DNA of 19,532 nucleotides from AC-32 sp038237925 (GCA_038237925.1 JBBRYF010000024.1:1-19532), one strand, 5' to 3'. Shown: positions 1 through 8,178, counted from the stretch's first letter. Made by a program: numbers and translations. Notes: generated by a model not told the origin, from the letters alone.

Positions 1-2
1 GT

Positions 3-146
3 GACACGCTCATCGAGATTCGGCTCGGAAGTCTGGATGAGGCGCCCTTCGAACTGAAGCCGGAAGCCGAGGTCTGGGTAAAGCGGCGCGAGAGCTGGCT
101 CCTGCCGGTCGAGGGGGCAGCGCAGCACGACGAAAATCGTCACTAG
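3..146 (+). CDS. GFA-family (CENP-V/GFA domain) protein, C-terminal fragment
   Basis: An open frame enters from the left edge and ends at TAG 144-146, giving the last 47 residues. They read GSLDEAPFELKP then EVWVKRRESWLLP, which resembles the end of glutathione-dependent formaldehyde-activating enzyme (GFA) domain proteins, where a G-S/T-L-D turn is followed by P-x-x-x-x-W and a further Trp. The family has a Mss4-like fold that binds zinc through cysteines; those cysteines would lie upstream of the window, so activity cannot be judged. Most members have no proven substrate. Assignment rests on a short tail only. Confidence 0.6.
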   Translation, partial: DTLIEIRLGSLDEAPFELKPEAEVWVKRRESWLLPVEGAAQHDENRH

Positions 147-226
147 CGCACCAATGACTTCTGGGTGGCAGTGGCGTCTGAAGCTCTAGCGACCCCCAGA
201 CGACCCCGAGCCAAGGAGTTCTGATC

Positions 227-796
227 ATGCGGAAGCTGATCGCGTTGGTGTTCCACTACTCGCTCAACGGCCTTCTCGCCGACGAGGGCACCGAGTACTA
301 CCGGTTCTGCTTCGAGCTGCTCGACCAGCACGGTGGCCCGGATCACGACGAGCAGTCACTCGACTTTCTCCAGAGCGCGTACGCGCACATCATGGGCCGC
401 ACCGCCTACGAGGGCATGGCAGCAAACCTCGCGACGGCCACCGACCACCCGTGGGCCGACATCCTGAACGCCGGGCGCAAGGTCGTCTTCTCCAGAACTC
501 TGACGACGGCCGACTGGGCCAACACCACCATCGCCGTTGGTGACACGGCGGAAGAGATCGACAGGCTCAGGCAAGGCGGCGACGGTCACATCGTGGTCTG
601 GGGCGGCGTCAGCCTCTGGCGGTCACTCATGCGGCTCGACCTGATCGACGAGTTCCACCTGGGCTTGCACCCCTACGTTGCGGACGAGGGCACCCGGCTG
701 TTCGACGACGTCCCCAAGTCGTACCGGCTCGACCTGATCTCCAGCACCGCCGCTGGCAACGGGGTCGTCGAGCTGCAGTACCGCCGGCACCGCTAG
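227..796 (+). CDS. dihydrofolate reductase-family (RibD C-terminal domain) protein
   Basis: 189 residues, the usual length for stand-alone RibD_C/DHFR-like proteins of actinomycetes. It begins MRKLIALVFHYSLNGLLAD, the family's first strand plus the S-L-(D/N)-G turn. Further family marks are the MGRTAYEGMA segment near residue 56, the VVWGGVSLWRSLM cofactor-side loop near residues 123-135, and DEFHLGLHPYV near 141-151. The family is predicted to use NADPH, but substrates of this subgroup are mostly unknown and this is unlikely to be the housekeeping folate enzyme. The start is supported by AAGGAG at 213-218, eight bases before ATG. It is convergent with the MoaD-like gene; the stops are 24 bases apart. 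Confidence 0.85.
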   Translation: MRKLIALVFHYSLNGLLADEGTEYYRFCFELLDQHGGPDHDEQSLDFLQSAYAHIMGRTAYEGMAANLATATDHPWADILNAGRKVVFSRTLTTADWANTTIAVGDTAEEIDRLRQGGDGHIVVWGGVSLWRSLMRLDLIDEFHLGLHPYVADEGTRLFDDVPKSYRLDLISSTAAGNGVVELQYRRHR

Positions 797-820
797 CGCC
801 TGGGCTCGTCTGCCCTGGGC

Positions 821-1084
821 CTATCCGCCGCTGATCGCGGCGATCACGTCGAGCCGGGAGCCGGCGACGAGCTCGGTGTCGAGCCCGCCGCACTCCCGGT
901 CGACGTAGACGTTGATGTGGGGCCGCAGCTTCGGGCCGGGCTCGACGAGGCGGTCGCGCAAGCCGGGCCACCGCTCGTCCAGCCGGTCGATCGCCTCGTC
1001 CACGGTCGCCGCCTCGATCTCGAGCTCGCGCGGAAGCCCTGGGAAGAGCGGCGGTAGGACGGGGGGGAGGTGCAGCTCGGCCAT
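821..1084 (-). CDS. MoaD/ThiS-family ubiquitin-like sulfur-carrier protein
   Basis: 87 residues starting MAELHLPPVLPPLF and ending AISGG. The size, the beta-grasp pattern, the conserved RPHINVYVD core and especially the exposed C-terminal Gly-Gly match MoaD/ThiS sulfur carriers, in which an E1-like enzyme (MoeB/ThiF) adenylates the last glycine and a thiocarboxylate forms. The start overlaps the stop of the upstream propeller gene by one base (TGATG at 1086-1082), so the two are probably translated together. No molybdopterin, thiamine or E1 gene is nearby, so its use in cofactor synthesis is doubtful; another sulfur-transfer or conjugation role, or service to a distant E1, is possible. Confidence 0.85.
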   Translation of the reverse strand: MAELHLPPVLPPLFPGLPRELEIEAATVDEAIDRLDERWPGLRDRLVEPGPKLRPHINVYVDRECGGLDTELVAGSRLDVIAAISGG

Positions 1085-2160
1085 CAGCCGACGGTGGCGA
1101 CGGTGACCGAGGTGATGCCGGGGAACAGTCCGCCGATCTGGCTCCAGCCCTCGCCTTCGTCGGTGCTGGCGAACAGCTGGCCGGTGCTCGTGCCGAAGTA
1201 CAGGCCGGGCTCGTCCTGGCCGTCGATCGCCATTCCGTCGCGCAGGACGCCGATGTAGGCGTTCTCCCGCGGCAGGCCGTTGTCGAGCCGCTGCCAGCTC
1301 GAGCCGGCATCGCGGGTGCGCCAGACCGCGGCGTGACCGTCGGGCATCGTCCGGCCGTGTCCTGGATCGAGCGGGATCACGTAGAAGCTGTCGCGGTCGT
1401 GAGGGTGCGTCGCGGCCGCGAAGCCGAACTCGGTCGGCAGCCCCTCCGTGATCTCGGTCCACGTCTTGCCCGCGTCGTCGCTGCGGTGCATCCCGACGTG
1501 GTTCTGCTGATACATGCGCTCGAAGTCCGAGGCCGGCGCGACCTTGTGGACGCAGAAGCCGATCTCCTCGTACTCGGCGGGCCAGTCCCTGCGAAGTCCC
1601 TTGTTGCGTGGCGTCCACGTCGTGCCGCCGTCGGTGGTCTCGAAGAGGCTGAAGCCCTGGACGATCACCCAGAACCGTTCGGGCTCGTCGGGGTGCGGGA
1701 TGATCGCCGAGAGGCCGAGGTGGCCGGGCGGCTGCTGCGCGGGGTCGTTCCACGCCTCGCGGCCCTCCTGGCCTTCGAACGTCGTCATGAGCGAGAAGGT
1801 CTTGCCGTCGTCGGTGCTCTCGAACAAGCCGGCCGACTCGGCCCCGACCAGCAACCGGCCGTTGACCGGCATCACGTGCGAGACCTTGGACAGCCGCAGC
1901 CCTCCGTCCTCTTCCGGGTAGCCGAGGCCCTCGCTCGAGTGTTCCCACGTCTCGCCGAGGTCCGAGCTGCGCCAGATCGCGGAGCCCAGCCACTCGCTCG
2001 CCGCGGCGGCGTAGATCGCGCCCGAGTCGCGGTCGAGCACCGCATGGTAGATCGGCCAGCTCTCGCAGTAGGGGCCGCGCACGCTCCAATCGCGGCGGTC
2101 GTCGCTGTCCAACACGAACAGGCCCTTCCGGGTCCCCACGAGGAGCACGCTCTTCGACAT
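1084..2160 (-). CDS. Asp-box (BNR-like) beta-propeller protein
   Basis: 358 residues from the chosen start MSKSVLLVGTRKGLFVL. At least six Asp-box motifs (S/T-x-D-x-G-x-x-W/F) are visible: SSDLGETW, STDDGKTF, TTDGGTTW, SDDAGKTW, TRDAGSSW and STDEGEGW. They are spread along the whole protein, as expected of a single propeller like the WD40/YVTN/BNR and sortilin-type folds. There is no signal peptide and I see no sialidase catalytic residues (no FRIP motif), so the sialidase name often given to such proteins would be misleading. An in-frame ATG lies 33 bases upstream (2193), but GGAGGTGA at 2166-2173 sits five bases before the ATG at 2160 and decides the start. It is the first gene of a two-gene operon with the MoaD-like protein. 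Function unknown. Confidence 0.85.
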   Translation of the reverse strand: MSKSVLLVGTRKGLFVLDSDDRRDWSVRGPYCESWPIYHAVLDRDSGAIYAAAASEWLGSAIWRSSDLGETWEHSSEGLGYPEEDGGLRLSKVSHVMPVNGRLLVGAESAGLFESTDDGKTFSLMTTFEGQEGREAWNDPAQQPPGHLGLSAIIPHPDEPERFWVIVQGFSLFETTDGGTTWTPRNKGLRRDWPAEYEEIGFCVHKVAPASDFERMYQQNHVGMHRSDDAGKTWTEITEGLPTEFGFAAATHPHDRDSFYVIPLDPGHGRTMPDGHAAVWRTRDAGSSWQRLDNGLPRENAYIGVLRDGMAIDGQDEPGLYFGTSTGQLFASTDEGEGWSQIGGLFPGITSVTVATVG

Positions 2161-2283
2161 TCGGTTCACCTCCGTCTCGACGATCGTTTTCAAGTAGACC
2201 GGATCCGACGCGAAAAGTCATCGGCGATGAGTTTCGGCGGTGCGCGTCGTCCTACTCGAGAACAACCGATGAGAGGAGCAGCG

Positions 2284-2760
2284 ATGTCGAAGATCACCCC
2301 GTGTCTCTGGTTCGACACCGAAGGAGAGGACGCCGCCGAGCACTACACCTCGGTCTTCCCGAACTCGAAGATCCTCCACGTCAGCCGCTACGGCTCGGCG
2401 GGGCCCCGCCCCGAGGGCATGGCCATGACGGTCGAGTTCGAGCTCGACGGCGAGCGCTTCGTCGCCCTCAACGGCGGCCCGGAGTACACATTCACGGAAG
2501 CGGTTTCGTTCCAGGTCAGCTGCAAGGACCAGGACGAGGTCGACCACTACTGGAGCAAGCTCACCGAGGGCGGCGGCGAGGAAGGACCCTGCGGCTGGCT
2601 CAAGGATCGCTTCGGACTCTCGTGGCAGATCGTGCCCGAGGCTCTCCCGAAGCTGCTCGGCGATCCTGACCGTGAGCGGGCGCAGCGCGCGATGGCGGCG
2701 ATGCTGAAGATGAAGAAGATCCAGATCGACGAGCTCGAGCGAGCCGCCGCCGCGGCCTGA
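2284..2760 (+). CDS. VOC-superfamily PhnB-like protein (3-demethylubiquinone methyltransferase-like fold)
   Basis: 158 residues starting MSKITPCLWFDTEGEDAAEH. The pattern P-C-L-W-F-D, then a YTSVFPNSKI segment, GMAMTVEFELDGERFVALNGG near residues 46-66, and a GWLKDRFGLSWQIVP ending is typical of PhnB-like proteins of the vicinal oxygen chelate (glyoxalase/bleomycin-resistance) fold. No substrate can be assigned. Earlier in-frame ATGs exist at 2227 and 2269, but AGAGGAG at 2272-2278 is placed correctly for the ATG at 2284 and the family begins with this K-I-T-P-x-L-W-F segment. The Lys/Glu-rich C-terminal helix (MLKMKKIQIDELE) is also common in the family. It is divergent from the propeller gene across a 123-base gap. 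Confidence 0.88.
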   Translation: MSKITPCLWFDTEGEDAAEHYTSVFPNSKILHVSRYGSAGPRPEGMAMTVEFELDGERFVALNGGPEYTFTEAVSFQVSCKDQDEVDHYWSKLTEGGGEEGPCGWLKDRFGLSWQIVPEALPKLLGDPDRERAQRAMAAMLKMKKIQIDELERAAAAA

Positions 2761-2774
2761 GCTGAGAGCGGTCA

Positions 2775-2780
2775 TACGAT
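2775..2780 (+). promoter_or_regulatory. -10-like hexamer for a leaderless CoA-transferase transcript
   Basis: TACGAT lies six bases before the ATG at 2787. There is no Shine-Dalgarno sequence before that ATG. A -10 box at this distance would start transcription at or next to the A of ATG. No convincing -35 box is visible, and the upstream gene ends only 26 bases earlier, so read-through could also contribute. Confidence 0.4.
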
Positions 2781-2786
2781 TCGCGG

Positions 2787-3926
2787 ATGCCTCCGCTGGA
2801 CGGCATCCGCGTGCTCGACCTCTCGCGCGTCCTCGCCGGGCCGTATTGCACGATGCTGCTCGCCGACCTAGGCGCTGGCGTGGTCAAGGTCGAGCGGCCG
2901 GGCGAGGGCGACGAGACCAGGACGTGGGGGCCGCCGTACGCGGGCGGCGAGGCGGCGTACTTCCTGGCCGTCAACCGCGGCAAGCGCAGCGCCGCGCTCG
3001 ACCTCGGCACGCTCGAGGGGCGCGAGGTCGTGCGGCGGCTCGCCGCTCGCTCCGATGTCGTCGTCGAGAACTTCCGGGCCGGAACGGCCGAGCGGCTCGG
3101 CGCCGGCTACGAGCAGCTGGCCGAAGACAACCCCGGTCTCGTCTACTGCTCGATCACGGGCTTCGGCAGCGAGCGGCCCGGCTACGACTTCGTCGTCCAG
3201 GCCGAGAGCGGGCTGATGGCGATCACGGGCGGGGCGGACGGCCCTCCGGTCAAGGTCGGCGTCGCGGTCGTGGACGTGCTTGTGGGGTACGCAGCGGCGA
3301 CCGCGATCCTCGCAGCGCTCCTCGCGCGCGGGGGCACCGGCCACGGTGAGCGGATCCAGATCTCGCTGCTCGACACCGCGCTCTCGGCACTCGTGAATGT
3401 GGCGCAGTCCGCGCTGCTGACCGGAGCCGAGCCCGTTCGCTACGGGAACGCGCACGCAAACGTCGTGCCGTACCAGACCTTCGCGGCCGCGGACGGCGAC
3501 GTGGCCGTGGCTGCCGCCAATGACGGCCTCTTCCGCCGGCTCTGCGACGTGCTCGGTCGGCCGAGCCTCGCCGAGGATGAGCGCTTTTGCACCAACCCCG
3601 CCCGCGTCGAGCATCGCGACGAGCTCGTACCCGAGCTGGCAGCCGTTTTCGCCAGCCGCTCAGCGGACGAGTGGGTCGCGCTCCTGGACGAGGCGGGCGT
3701 CCCGGTCGGCAAGGTGCGCGGCGTGCTCGAGGCGCTCGCCGATGCTCCCACTCTCACGGTCGAGCACCCGACGATCGGAGCGCTGCCACTCGTCGCCTCG
3801 CCGCTCGGGCGGCGGGGAGCGACGGCGCCGCCGCCGCTGCTCGGCCAGCACACGCGCGAGGTGCTCGCCGAGCTCGGCTACGGCGAGGACGAGATCGCAA
3901 CGCTGTTGCTACCGTCGCCCGAGTGA
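2787..3926 (+). CDS. class III CoA-transferase (CaiB/BaiF family)
   Basis: 379 residues, normal length. The N-terminus (MPPLDGIRVLDLSRVLAGPY) and the motifs LADLGAGVVKVERPGEGD, FFLAVNRGKRS-like (AYFLAVNRGKRS), VVENFRAGTAERLG and YCSITGFG are the family signature. GYDFVVQAESGLMAITG near residues 132-148 holds the Asp expected to form the acyl-anhydride/CoA-thioester intermediate. The family moves CoA between a donor acyl-CoA and a carboxylic acid such as oxalate, carnitine, mesaconate or a bile acid; the acid here is unknown. It acts in the cytosol. Its stop overlaps the GTG of the next gene by four bases (GTGA 3923-3926), so it is probably co-translated with the MFS transporter, hinting that the transporter moves the same or a related acid. 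No Shine-Dalgarno site; see the -10-like box just upstream. Confidence 0.92.
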   Translation: MPPLDGIRVLDLSRVLAGPYCTMLLADLGAGVVKVERPGEGDETRTWGPPYAGGEAAYFLAVNRGKRSAALDLGTLEGREVVRRLAARSDVVVENFRAGTAERLGAGYEQLAEDNPGLVYCSITGFGSERPGYDFVVQAESGLMAITGGADGPPVKVGVAVVDVLVGYAAATAILAALLARGGTGHGERIQISLLDTALSALVNVAQSALLTGAEPVRYGNAHANVVPYQTFAAADGDVAVAAANDGLFRRLCDVLGRPSLAEDERFCTNPARVEHRDELVPELAAVFASRSADEWVALLDEAGVPVGKVRGVLEALADAPTLTVEHPTIGALPLVASPLGRRGATAPPPLLGQHTREVLAELGYGEDEIATLLLPSPE

Positions 3927-5338
3927 CCGCGAGTGTCGAGCGCCAGCACTACAACGTCACGTTCACCCTCCTCGCGGTCGCCGCGGTGGCCTACGCGCTG
4001 TTGCAGTCGCTGGTCGCGCCGGCGCTGCTCACGATCCAGCACGACCTGCATACGACCACCGCCGGAGCCGCCTGGATCCTGACCGCGTACCTCCTGAGCG
4101 CATCCGTCGTCACGCCCGTAGCGGGCCGCCTCGGGGACATGTTCGGCAAGAAGCGGACGATGGTGGCCGTCCTCATCGTCCTTGCGGCCGGAACCCTGCT
4201 TGCCGCCCTCGCCACGTCGATCGGGGTGATGATCGCCGCGCGCGTGATCCAGGGCGCGGGCGGCGCCGTCTTCCCGCTCGCCTTCGCGATCATCCGCGAC
4301 GAGTTCCCGCGCCATCGCGTCCCGCACGGGATCGCTTTGATCTCGGCGATCCTCGGCATCGGCGGCGGGCTCGGGATCGTGCTCGCCGGACCGATCGTCC
4401 AGCATCTCTCGTACCACTGGCTGTTCTGGTTCCCGCTCGGCGCGGTGATCCTGGCGACGATCGGGATGATCGTCTTCGTGCCGGAATCGCCGATTCGGTC
4501 GCCGGGCCGCATCGACCCGATCGGCGGGATCCTGCTCGGCGGGTGGCTCGTCGCCCTGCTCGTGCCGGTCAGCGAGGGCCCGACCTGGGGTTGGACGTCC
4601 CCGCGCACGCTCGGCCTGTTCGCCGTTGCGGCCGCGCTCATCCCGGTATGGGTCTGGGCCGAGTCCCGGAGCAGGGCGCCGCTCGTCGACATGAAGATGA
4701 TGCGCCTGCGGCCGGTCTGGACGACGAACCTCGCCGCGCTCGTGCTCGGGTTCGGGATGTTCGCGTCGTTCGTGCTCGTGCCGGAGTTCGTCGAGCTCCC
4801 GTCGAGCACCGGGTTCGGGTTCGGTGCCTCGGTCACGAAGGCCGGTCTCTTCATGGTCCCGGCGACGCTCGGCATGCTGCTTGCAGGCCCCGTCTCCGGG
4901 CGCCTCTCGAGCACGGTCGGCTCGAGAGTGCCGCTGCAGCTCGGCGCCGGCGTCTCCTGCGTGGCGTTCATCCTGCTGGCTGCGGCTCACGGCTCGACGT
5001 GGGAGATCTACGTCGAGATGCTCGTGATGGGGATCGGGATCGGCTTCGCGTTCGGCTCGATGGCCAACCTGATCGTCGAGTCCGTGCCGGTGGAGCAGAC
5101 CGGAATCGCGACGGGGATGAACACGATCGTCCGCAGCATCGGCGGCGCGATCGGGAGCCAGGTCTCGGCGGGCATCGTCACGGCGACGGTCGCCTCGGGC
5201 GGGCTGCCGACGGAGCGAGGCTTCACGATCGCATTCGCGGCGGCCGCCGTGGCACTCGTGATCGGCTTCGTGGTCGCGCTGCGAGTCCCGGCGGCGGCAC
5301 GCGCCGCGACGAGCGAGGCGGTCGCAGAAGCCGCCTGA
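3923..5338 (+). CDS. MFS transporter, DHA2 (EmrB/QacA-like) type
   Basis: 471 residues if started at the GTG 3923, which overlaps the previous stop by four bases and gives an N-terminus (MTASVERQHY) just before the first membrane helix. MFS motif A is clear (GRLGDMFGKKRTM, residues about 68-80), as are the helix-rich repeats and the LSYHWLFWFPLG segment typical of 14-helix DHA2 drug/H+ antiporters. MNTIVRSIGGAIGSQ near the C-terminus is also characteristic of this branch. Members use the proton gradient to expel drugs, dyes or organic acids across the inner membrane. Because it is coupled to a CoA-transferase, an organic-acid role is possible, but the sequence does not identify a substrate. 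A much longer open frame extends back to 3587 inside the CoA-transferase and is not real. Confidence 0.9.
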   Translation: MTASVERQHYNVTFTLLAVAAVAYALLQSLVAPALLTIQHDLHTTTAGAAWILTAYLLSASVVTPVAGRLGDMFGKKRTMVAVLIVLAAGTLLAALATSIGVMIAARVIQGAGGAVFPLAFAIIRDEFPRHRVPHGIALISAILGIGGGLGIVLAGPIVQHLSYHWLFWFPLGAVILATIGMIVFVPESPIRSPGRIDPIGGILLGGWLVALLVPVSEGPTWGWTSPRTLGLFAVAAALIPVWVWAESRSRAPLVDMKMMRLRPVWTTNLAALVLGFGMFASFVLVPEFVELPSSTGFGFGASVTKAGLFMVPATLGMLLAGPVSGRLSSTVGSRVPLQLGAGVSCVAFILLAAAHGSTWEIYVEMLVMGIGIGFAFGSMANLIVESVPVEQTGIATGMNTIVRSIGGAIGSQVSAGIVTATVASGGLPTERGFTIAFAAAAVALVIGFVVALRVPAAARAATSEAVAEAA

Positions 5339-5354
5339 CCACCAACACAGGCGT

Positions 5355-5360
5355 GACAAT
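5355..5360 (+). promoter_or_regulatory. -10-like hexamer before the first GT-C gene
   Basis: GACAAT lies eight bases before the ATG at 5369, in a gap of only 30 bases after the MFS stop. No Shine-Dalgarno site is present. Together with similar arrangements elsewhere in the window, this suggests that a new transcript of the glycan locus may begin here without a leader. Weak on its own. Confidence 0.25.
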
Positions 5361-5368
5361 CCGGGTCG

Positions 5369-6763
5369 ATGAGCTGGCGGCGCCTAGGCGAGCCCTTCCT
5401 CGTAGTGATCGCGCAGGCGGCGGTGCTGGTGCCGCTCGCTGTCTGGCGCTTCGTCGACGGCGACGAGGGCGTCTACGCGTACGCGTCGCGGCTGGCCGTG
5501 CACGGCTACGTCCCGTACCGGGACTTCTTCTACGAGCAGGCTCCGTTATTGCCCTACGTCTACGGGCCGATCGGTGCGCTGACCGGCGAATCGTGGTACG
5601 CCTTCCGTGGCCTCTCGGTCGCGTTCGCGGTCGCCGCCGGACTGCTGCTCTACCGCCTTGCCCGGAGCAGGCACGGTCGTCCGGCGGCCTTCGCCGCTGT
5701 TGTCGTCTACGTGGGCTCGGGCCTCGTCTTCGGCTACCTCACGATCGTGAAGACGTTCGCGCTCTCGACGCTGCTCGTCGTCGGCGCCCTCGCGCTCGCC
5801 GAGGGCGGCCGGTGGCTTTCGGCTGGAGCGCTGCTCGGGTTTGCCGTCGACACGCGGCTCCTGTTGGTCGCGGTCGTACCGGTCTTCGCCGTTCCCGCGC
5901 TGCGGGCACGGCGGCAGTGGTCACTCGCCGCCGGGATCGGCGCCGCCCTCGTTCCGAGCGTCGTGCTGCTCGCCCTGCAGCCGGGAGCGTTCTTCTTCGA
6001 CAACGTCCGCTACCACTCGCTCAAGAGCTCCGGCGGGCTCGTCGGGGACACCCATCAGAAGGCGCAGGTCGCGGCGACGCTGCTCGGCCTCGAGCCGACT
6101 GACCGGGCGCTCGGCATTCAGTTCGGTGTGCTGGTGCTCGCCGCGGCACTCGCGCTCCTCTGGTCGATCCGGCGGCGGCAGATGCCGTTGGCCCTTGCGG
6201 TCGCCCTTGCGCTCGGGCTCGTGAGCTTCCTCCCGACGCCGTCCTACGTGCAGTACTTCTCCCTGGTCGTGCCGTTCCTGATCCTCGGGGCGCTGGAGCT
6301 ACGGCCGCGGCTGCCGATTCTCGTCCTCTTCGCGGCCGCGTACGTACTGCCCGGGATCTGGGGTGTCCGGCACTTCGTCGCGTACGACCCCGTGCTGCGT
6401 CCGAGCCTCGCGTCGATCAGCGACGTCTCGGCCCGGGTGAACGCCACGAGCCTCCCCGGCGAACGCGTCCTCAGCTCCTGGCCGGGCTACCTGATCGGGA
6501 CGCATGCGTGGGCCCTGCGCGACTACACGAACCAGTTCGCGCCCGTGGCCGCGGCGAAGATCTCCCGCTCCGCTGCCGCTTCGTACCACGTCGTCTCCGA
6601 AGCCGCGCTGGAGCGGCGCATCCGCGAGCGGCGCGTGCGAGTGGTCGTCGACCGGAACTGGGTGACCGCGCCGCCCTTCGCTCGCTGGCATGGGGCGCTA
6701 CGCGCAGGCCGGTACCGCCTCGTCGCCAGGGTCCAGACAGCCGGGATGTATACGCGTCGCTGA
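5369..6763 (+). CDS. GT-C-fold membrane glycosyltransferase-like protein (GT39/ArnT-like)
   Basis: 464 residues with about ten hydrophobic segments. After the first helix comes WRFVDGDEGVYAYASRLAV and then GYVPYRDFFYEQAPLLPYVY. An acidic pair in the first extracytoplasmic loop (D32/E33 in D-G-D-E-G), followed by G-x-x-P-Y-x-D-x-x-x-x-x-x-P, is the layout of PMT/ArnT-type (GT39, GT83) transferases, in which the acidic residue acts as the catalytic base. These enzymes take a sugar from a polyprenyl-phosphate donor on the outer face of the membrane. Donor and acceptor are unknown. The C-terminal 130 residues form a soluble region. It is the first gene of a compact six-gene plus-strand cluster. 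Confidence 0.75.
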   Translation: MSWRRLGEPFLVVIAQAAVLVPLAVWRFVDGDEGVYAYASRLAVHGYVPYRDFFYEQAPLLPYVYGPIGALTGESWYAFRGLSVAFAVAAGLLLYRLARSRHGRPAAFAAVVVYVGSGLVFGYLTIVKTFALSTLLVVGALALAEGGRWLSAGALLGFAVDTRLLLVAVVPVFAVPALRARRQWSLAAGIGAALVPSVVLLALQPGAFFFDNVRYHSLKSSGGLVGDTHQKAQVAATLLGLEPTDRALGIQFGVLVLAAALALLWSIRRRQMPLALAVALALGLVSFLPTPSYVQYFSLVVPFLILGALELRPRLPILVLFAAAYVLPGIWGVRHFVAYDPVLRPSLASISDVSARVNATSLPGERVLSSWPGYLIGTHAWALRDYTNQFAPVAAAKISRSAAASYHVVSEAALERRIRERRVRVVVDRNWVTAPPFARWHGALRAGRYRLVARVQTAGMYTRR

Positions 6764-6786
6764 GGGTCCTCTAGTCTCGCAGCGGC

Positions 6787-8178
6787 GTGCTCTTCAACAG
6801 CTACGCGTTCCTCGGCGTCTTCCTGCCGGTCGTGCTCGCGGGCTTCCACGTGCTTCCGCACCAGGCATGGCGGCTCGCGTTCATCGTCGCCGCGAGCTAC
6901 GTCTTCTACGCGTACGACGCCCTGTGGTTCCCGGCGCTCATGGCCGCTTCCACGACGATCTCGTTCGTCGCGGGCCGTCTCCTGGTTCTCGAGCGCGACC
7001 CGCGCCGGCGGAAGCTGATCCTCGCCGTCGGGATCGCGGGGACGCTCGCGCTGCTTGCCTACTTCAAGTACGCCCAATTCGTCGCCGGCAACGCGTCGTC
7101 GTTCGTGACCACGATCACCGGCAGAGGCCTACCCTCGCTGAAGGGATTCACCGAAGGGATCGCCCTCCCGGTCGGGATCAGCTTCTACACCTTCGAGGCG
7201 ATCTCGTACCTGGTCGACGTCCACCGCGGCGACATCGAGGCTGAGCGGAACCCGCTCAAGTACGCGTTCTTCATCTCGTTCTTCCCGCACCTGATCGCCG
7301 GCCCGATCGTGCGCTACGGGAAGCTCGAGCCGCAGCTGCGGCGGTTCCACCGCTTCGACCCCGATCTCTTCGTGTCCGGCCTGCTTCTGTTCTCGCTCGG
7401 GCTCGCGAAGAAGGTGCTGATCGCCGACCAGATCGCGGCGAAGACGGATCCGCTCCTCGCCTTGCCGGGACAGCTCGGCCTGCTCGGCTCGTGGGGCGCG
7501 ATGCTCGGCTACGCGTTCCAGATCTACTTCGACTTCTCGGGCTACAGCGACATGGCCCTCGGTCTCGCGCGGATGCTCGGGATCACGCTCCCGTGGAACT
7601 TCGACCGGCCGTACCGGGCGCGTAGCCCACGTGAGTTCTGGCGCCGCTGGCACGTAACGCTGTCCTCCTGGCTGCGCGATTACCTCTACATCCCGCTCGG
7701 AGGGAACCGCAAGGGCTCGGCTCGGCGCGACGCGAACCTCCTCGCGACGATGGCCCTGGGAGGCCTGTGGCACGGAGCGTCCTTCAGCTTCCTCGTCTGG
7801 GGGCTCTGGCACGGTGCGCTTCTCGCAGGGCAGCGGCACGCGGCGAAGCTCGGTGTGCGCCTGCCGGCGGCCGTCGCCACGGCGTGCACGTTCGTGCTCG
7901 TGACGGTGGGCTGGGTCTTCTTCCGCATGCGGAGCGCGGGGTCGATCCGCGACGTCCTCGAGGGAATGGCGGGCGTGCACGGGATCGGCGCGCTGCCGTC
8001 GACGACGCTGGTCGGACTGATCGCGCTCGCCTCGGTGCTCATGTGGGGCGTGGCGGAAGAGTGGCGCTGGCGGCTCGGCGCCTGGACGGTGCCCCGCGTC
8101 GTGCTCGTGGGAGCCCTCGCCGGGCTGGCGATCGTCTTTCTCAACTCGACCCAGCGCTTCATCTACTTCAGGTTCTGA
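6787..8178 (+). CDS. MBOAT-family membrane O-acyltransferase (AlgI-like)
   Basis: 463 residues. The GTG start yields VLFNSYAFLGVFLPVVL, matching the M-L-F-N-S opening of the family, so the rare start is believable. Conserved blocks appear in order: LPVGISFYTFEAISYLVDV (about 128-145), FFPHLIAGPIVRY (165-177), QIYFDFSGYSDMALGLARML (245-264), FWRRWHVTLSSWLRDYLYIP (284-303) and GGLWHGASFSFLVWGLWHG (325-343). His329 in G-L-W-H-G-A corresponds to the invariant MBOAT histidine. Such proteins carry acetyl or other acyl groups across the membrane for transfer to a glycan (AlgI, DltB, PatA). Its stop overlaps the start of the SGNH-like gene by one base, reproducing the usual MBOAT plus SGNH partnership. 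A -10-like TAGTCT (6772-6777) lies nine bases before GTG. Confidence 0.93.
   Translation: MLFNSYAFLGVFLPVVLAGFHVLPHQAWRLAFIVAASYVFYAYDALWFPALMAASTTISFVAGRLLVLERDPRRRKLILAVGIAGTLALLAYFKYAQFVAGNASSFVTTITGRGLPSLKGFTEGIALPVGISFYTFEAISYLVDVHRGDIEAERNPLKYAFFISFFPHLIAGPIVRYGKLEPQLRRFHRFDPDLFVSGLLLFSLGLAKKVLIADQIAAKTDPLLALPGQLGLLGSWGAMLGYAFQIYFDFSGYSDMALGLARMLGITLPWNFDRPYRARSPREFWRRWHVTLSSWLRDYLYIPLGGNRKGSARRDANLLATMALGGLWHGASFSFLVWGLWHGALLAGQRHAAKLGVRLPAAVATACTFVLVTVGWVFFRMRSAGSIRDVLEGMAGVHGIGALPSTTLVGLIALASVLMWGVAEEWRWRLGAWTVPRVVLVGALAGLAIVFLNSTQRFIYFRF

Noticed and set aside
797..820. Terminator between the DHFR-family and MoaD-like genes
   Set aside because: Only a 4-base GGGC/GCCC stem and no T run are present in the 24-base gap.
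1084..2160. Calling the Asp-box protein a sialidase
   Set aside because: Asp boxes alone define a fold; no FRIP motif, arginine triad or signal peptide was seen.
1333..2283. Plus-strand frame running through the propeller gene into the VOC gene
   Set aside because: The part before 2284 is antisense to the Asp-box propeller; only the part with a ribosome site from 2284 is protein-like.
3878..5359. 493-codon open frame on the minus strand opposite the MFS gene
   Set aside because: Composition is Arg/Asp/His-rich with no family resemblance, as expected for the antisense of a GC-rich membrane protein gene; the plus strand has a clear MFS protein.
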